This document shows, in pieces, positions 25,559 through 28,520 of a DNA stretch of 28,520 nucleotides. Under the pieces are notes generated by a model that made no database searches, was not told where the DNA came from, and saw nothing but the letters and a program-made list of their open reading frames with translations. The stretch is from contig MUYB01000006.1 in NCBI GenBank assembly GCA_002015125.1, positions 1 to 28,520 of the forward strand, given 5' to 3'. The stretch is from [Haemophilus] felis. GTDB taxonomy: Bacteria; Pseudomonadota; Gammaproteobacteria; Enterobacterales; Pasteurellaceae. Position 1 is the stretch's first letter, and each line of letters begins with the position of its first letter. A program made the position numbers and the translations under genes.

Positions 25559-26776
25559 ATGAATAACAAAAAATCGTCCGTACCTAAACTTCGTTTTCCT
25601 GAATTTACTGACGCTTGGGAACAGCGGAAGTTAAAAGATTTCTCTCAAAAAGTGATAGAGAAAAACGTTGATAATAAATATACAGAAACTCTAACCAATT
25701 CAGCTGAATTTGGAATTATCAATCAAAGAGACTTTTTTGATAAGGATATTTCAAACGCTACAAATTTGACTAGTTATTACATTGTTCAAAATAATGATTT
25801 TGTATATAACCCTCGTATTTCCAATCTTGCTCCTGTCGGACCAATAAAACGTAATAAATTGGGGCGAACTGGAGTAATGTCTCCGCTTTATTACGTTTTT
25901 CGCATCACTGATGTAAATCCAACTTTTTTAGAAATTTTCTTTGAAACATCTATTTGGCATAGATTTATGAAAGAGAATGGAGATAGTGGAGCAAGATCCG
26001 ATCGCTTTGCAATCAAGGACTCTATTTTTATTGAAATGCCAATTTATATACCACAATCCCAAGAACAACAAAAAATCGGATCCTTTTTCACCGCACTTGA
26101 TCGCCTTATCACCACTCATCAGCGTAAGTTAGAAAATGTAAAAAAATTGAAGAAATCTTTGTTACAAAAAATGTTCCCCAAAAATGGGCAAGAATTTCCA
26201 GAAATTCGTTTTCCTGAATTTACTGACGCTTGGGAACAGCGGAAATCAAAAGATATTTTTATCAATGTATCAGAAAAAGGATTTTCTGATTTACCAGTAT
26301 TATCTGCATCTCAGGAATTTGGGATGGTTAAGAGAGAAGAAATAGGTATTGATATTAAATATGACCAAAAAAGCACTAATACATATAAAAGAGTAAAAGT
26401 GGGGCAATTTGTTATCCATTTACGTTCATTTCAAGGTGGTTTTGCGTGGTCAGATATAGAAGGAATAACGTCTCCCGCTTATACGATAATTGATTTTAAA
26501 AATAAAGAAAATCACCACCCTGATTTTTGGAAAATCATTTTTAGTAGCTCAAATTTTATAAAAAAATTAGAAACTGTTACCTATGGTATTAGAGATGGAA
26601 GAAGTATTAGCTTTTCTGATTTCTCAAATTTGCTACTAACTTTTCCCAAAATCCAAGAACAACAAAAAATCGGATCCTTTTTCACCGCACTTGATCGCCT
26701 TATCACTACTCATCAGCGTAAGTTGGAAAATGTGAAAAATTTGAAAAAAGCACTATTGCAACAGATGTTTGTTTAA
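25559..26776 (+). CDS. hsdS: Type I restriction-modification specificity subunit HsdS
   Basis: Determines the DNA target of a type I methyltransferase/restriction complex. 405 residues with the circular two-half layout: a conserved entry KLRFPEFTDAWEQRK, target-recognition domain 1 (about residues 22-165), coiled linker (QEQQKIGSFFTALDRLITT onward), second entry IRFPEFTDAWEQRK (about 216-229), domain 2 (about 230-365), and a second linker ending LLQQMFV. The two target-recognition domains differ from each other, implying a bipartite asymmetric target. It lies 62 bases before hsdM, in the uncommon order S then M. The weak upstream site and the adjacent IS leave the promoter unclear. Confidence 0.95.
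   Translation: MNNKKSSVPKLRFPEFTDAWEQRKLKDFSQKVIEKNVDNKYTETLTNSAEFGIINQRDFFDKDISNATNLTSYYIVQNNDFVYNPRISNLAPVGPIKRNKLGRTGVMSPLYYVFRITDVNPTFLEIFFETSIWHRFMKENGDSGARSDRFAIKDSIFIEMPIYIPQSQEQQKIGSFFTALDRLITTHQRKLENVKKLKKSLLQKMFPKNGQEFPEIRFPEFTDAWEQRKSKDIFINVSEKGFSDLPVLSASQEFGMVKREEIGIDIKYDQKSTNTYKRVKVGQFVIHLRSFQGGFAWSDIEGITSPAYTIIDFKNKENHHPDFWKIIFSSSNFIKKLETVTYGIRDGRSISFSDFSNLLLTFPKIQEQQKIGSFFTALDRLITTHQRKLENVKNLKKALLQQMFV
25590..25629 (+). repeat. hsdS internal repeat A, copy 1
   Basis: A 40-base sequence encoding RFPEFTDAWEQRK, identical to copy 2 at 26205-26244, 615 bases away. It flanks the start of target-recognition domain 1. Confidence 0.9.
26060..26112 (+). repeat. hsdS internal repeat B, copy 1 (contains an uptake signal)
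   Basis: 53 identical bases shared with 26654-26706, and near-identical for a further 30 or so. It encodes the linker QEQQKIGSFFTALDRLI. An exact uptake core (ACCGCACTT, 26090-26098) lies inside. Confidence 0.9.
26205..26244 (+). repeat. hsdS internal repeat A, copy 2
   Basis: Identical over 40 bases to 25590-25629. It marks the start of the second half of HsdS. Confidence 0.9.
26654..26706 (+). repeat. hsdS internal repeat B, copy 2 (contains an uptake signal)
   Basis: Identical over 53 bases to 26060-26112. It contains the exact uptake core at 26684-26692. Confidence 0.9.
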
Positions 26777-26838
26777 ATAAACAGAGAAAAAACACAAAAG
26801 TACGGTTAAAAAACAACGAATTTTATAAGGAAAAAACA

Positions 26839-28455
26839 ATGAGTAATGTTCAAACAATTACGTCAAAACTTTGGGCAATGGCAAATGAGTTGCGTGGCAC
26901 GATGGATGCGTCGGAATATAAAAACTATATTTTGGCTTTTATGTTCTATCGTTATTTATCAAAACATCAAGAGCAATATTTGGTGGATAACCACATTCTT
27001 GAGATTTCCGAAAATCAAAGCGTGAATGCGGCTTATCTTGCACAAGCAAACGGCGAGGAGCTACAAGATTATTTGGAGGATATTTCTGCCTCATTAGGTT
27101 ATGCCATTAATCCTGAGGATACTTGGGATTCCTTGATGGATAAAATTCATAATGCAGCGGTAATGCCAAGCGATTATCAGGCGCTATTTGACAATTTTAA
27201 CCAAAATGCGAACTTAAATGAAAATGCGGTGGCAGATTTTCGTGGCGTATTTAATGATTTGAATTTGGGTGATTCTCGTTTAGGTAATTCCACTAATGAG
27301 CGTGCGAAATCCCTAGGTAATATTGTTAAGTTAGTTGATGAGATTGAATATAAAGATGATGATGGGCGCGATATTTTAGGGGAAATTTATGAATATTTAA
27401 TTGGGCAATTTGCGGCAAATGCAGGCAAAAAAGGTGGTGAGTTCTATACACCACATCAGGTGTCAAAAATTCTTGCCAAATTAGTAACCCTTGATGTGGC
27501 TGATAATCAAGATAACTTTTTGGTGTATGACCCAACGATGGGTTCAGGCTCGTTATTGTTAACTGTGGGAAATGAATTGCCGAAATCGAAGCCAATTAAA
27601 TATTACGGGCAAGAGTTAAACACGACGACCTATAACTTAGCGCGTATGAATTTAATGATGCACGGTGTTTCTTATAAGAATATGACCTTATCAAATGCGG
27701 ATACGTTAGAAACCGACTGGCCAGAGGGATTGGATTCGCAAGGAATTGATCAACCTTTATGTCGGTTTGATGCCGTTGTGGCAAATCCTCCCTATTCTGC
27801 CAATTGGGATAACCACGAACGAAAATTAAAAGACGCTCGCTTTCAACCTTTTGGTGCATTAGCCCCTGCGTCTAAAGCGGATTATGCCTTTATTTTGCAC
27901 AGTTTATATCATTTAGGCGAGCAAGGTACGATGGCGATTGTGTTGCCACACGGTGTACTTTTCCGTGGTGCAGCTGAGGGGAAAATTCGTAAGGCATTAA
28001 TCGGCGATAATTCAACCAATGCAAAGGGCAACTATTTAGATGCGGTGATTGGATTGCCAGCGAACCTGTTTTATGGAACCAGTATTCCAACCACAATTTT
28101 GGTGTTTAAAAAGAACCGTAACACGAAAGATATTTTATTTATCGACGCTAGCCAACATTTTGAAAAAGGCAAAAATCAGAATCGATTGACTGATGAACAC
28201 GTGCAAAAAATTATTGAAACCTATCAACAACGCAAAAATGTGGATAAATATGCTTATGTTGCTAGCTTAGATGAAATTATCGAGAACGAGTATAACTTGA
28301 ATATTCCACGTTATGTGGATACCTTTGAAGAAGAGGAAGAAATTGATATTGATCTTGTGTTAAAGCAGTTGCAAGAGGATGATGCTGAAATTGCCCAATT
28401 GGAAAAAGAAATCCGCGCACAATTAAAACTCTTGGGCATTAATTTGCCCGAATAA
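26839..28455 (+). CDS. hsdM: Type I modification methyltransferase subunit HsdM
   Basis: An N6-adenine methyltransferase that modifies the target chosen by HsdS. 538 residues. A helical N-terminal domain (LWAMANELRGTMDASEYKNY) precedes the Rossmann core with GGEFYTPHQVSKILAKL, SAM motif I DPTMGSGSLLL (Asp231) and catalytic motif IV NPPYSANW (Asn316). An acidic/coiled C-terminal tail follows (EEEEEIDIDLVLKQLQEDD). AAGGAA sits before the ATG. It is followed 30 bases later by a strong terminator; no hsdR is in the window. Confidence 0.97.
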   Translation: MSNVQTITSKLWAMANELRGTMDASEYKNYILAFMFYRYLSKHQEQYLVDNHILEISENQSVNAAYLAQANGEELQDYLEDISASLGYAINPEDTWDSLMDKIHNAAVMPSDYQALFDNFNQNANLNENAVADFRGVFNDLNLGDSRLGNSTNERAKSLGNIVKLVDEIEYKDDDGRDILGEIYEYLIGQFAANAGKKGGEFYTPHQVSKILAKLVTLDVADNQDNFLVYDPTMGSGSLLLTVGNELPKSKPIKYYGQELNTTTYNLARMNLMMHGVSYKNMTLSNADTLETDWPEGLDSQGIDQPLCRFDAVVANPPYSANWDNHERKLKDARFQPFGALAPASKADYAFILHSLYHLGEQGTMAIVLPHGVLFRGAAEGKIRKALIGDNSTNAKGNYLDAVIGLPANLFYGTSIPTTILVFKKNRNTKDILFIDASQHFEKGKNQNRLTDEHVQKIIETYQQRKNVDKYAYVASLDEIIENEYNLNIPRYVDTFEEEEEIDIDLVLKQLQEDDAEIAQLEKEIRAQLKLLGINLPE

Positions 28456-28485
28456 CACACAACATAAAAAATTGCATTTTGTATA

Positions 28486-28517
28486 ACCCATTACGGCAAT
28501 GCCGTAGTGGGTTTTTT
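28486..28517 (+). terminator. Intrinsic terminator after hsdM
   Basis: Arms ACCCATTACGGC (28486-28497) and GCCGTAGTGGGT (28501-28512) pair over 12 bp with one G-U, three-base loop, followed by TTTTT. It closes the hsdS-hsdM unit. Confidence 0.9.
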
Positions 28518-28520
28518 AAT

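Overview
The window reads as chromosomal DNA of a Pasteurellaceae bacterium close to Haemophilus. The composition is AT-rich. The isc, recG-spoT-rpoZ, hel (lipoprotein e/P4) and hipT-like genes resemble Haemophilus proteins, and the insertion-sequence remnant is of the IS1016 type. By eye, exact 9-mer uptake signal sequences are scarce: three of the H. influenzae type, all in the hsd region, and two of the Actinobacillus pleuropneumoniae type, both in the lut genes. I therefore do not name a species.

Layout. Almost everything from 1 to about 25,020 is read on the minus strand. 1-219 is the promoter and leader of an rRNA operon whose 16S gene lies off the left edge. 257-7233 carries a PH-domain membrane protein, murI, ubiC, an SGNH hydrolase, recG, spoT and rpoZ. 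7336-9079 has pflA and the outer-membrane phosphatase hel. 9323-17094 is the iron-sulfur cluster assembly operon iscR-iscS-iscU-iscA-hscB-hscA-fdx, headed by a clear IscR-type operator, with trmJ upstream. 18319-22844 is a lactate module: permease lctP followed by lutA-lutB-lutC, with a CRP site in front and an intrinsic terminator between permease and enzymes. 22978-24453 is RNase G. 24606-25505 is a scar where the tail of a hipA/hipT-like kinase gene is fused to a decapitated IS1016-like element. 25559-28455, on the plus strand, is a type I modification pair, hsdS then hsdM, closed by a strong terminator.

The most interesting part lies between hscB and hscA. A two-gene cassette sits there: a GT10 (alpha-1,3-fucosyltransferase family) gene, and a fusion of a HIGH-type nucleotidyltransferase to a GHMP-kinase-like domain. 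The GT10 gene contains five AAAC tetranucleotides that put its two halves out of frame. Three or six copies would join them through the conserved sequence NYLRFPVW, so this looks like a phase-variable surface-glycan gene caught in the OFF state. The next gene's ATG is two bases after its stop. The pair would be co-transcribed with Fe-S assembly genes under IscR, and may make and transfer an unusual activated sugar.

A second potentially variable locus is hsdS. It carries near-identical DNA repeats around its two target-recognition domains, and one repeat pair contains an exact uptake signal sequence, which suits domain shuffling by recombination and transformation.
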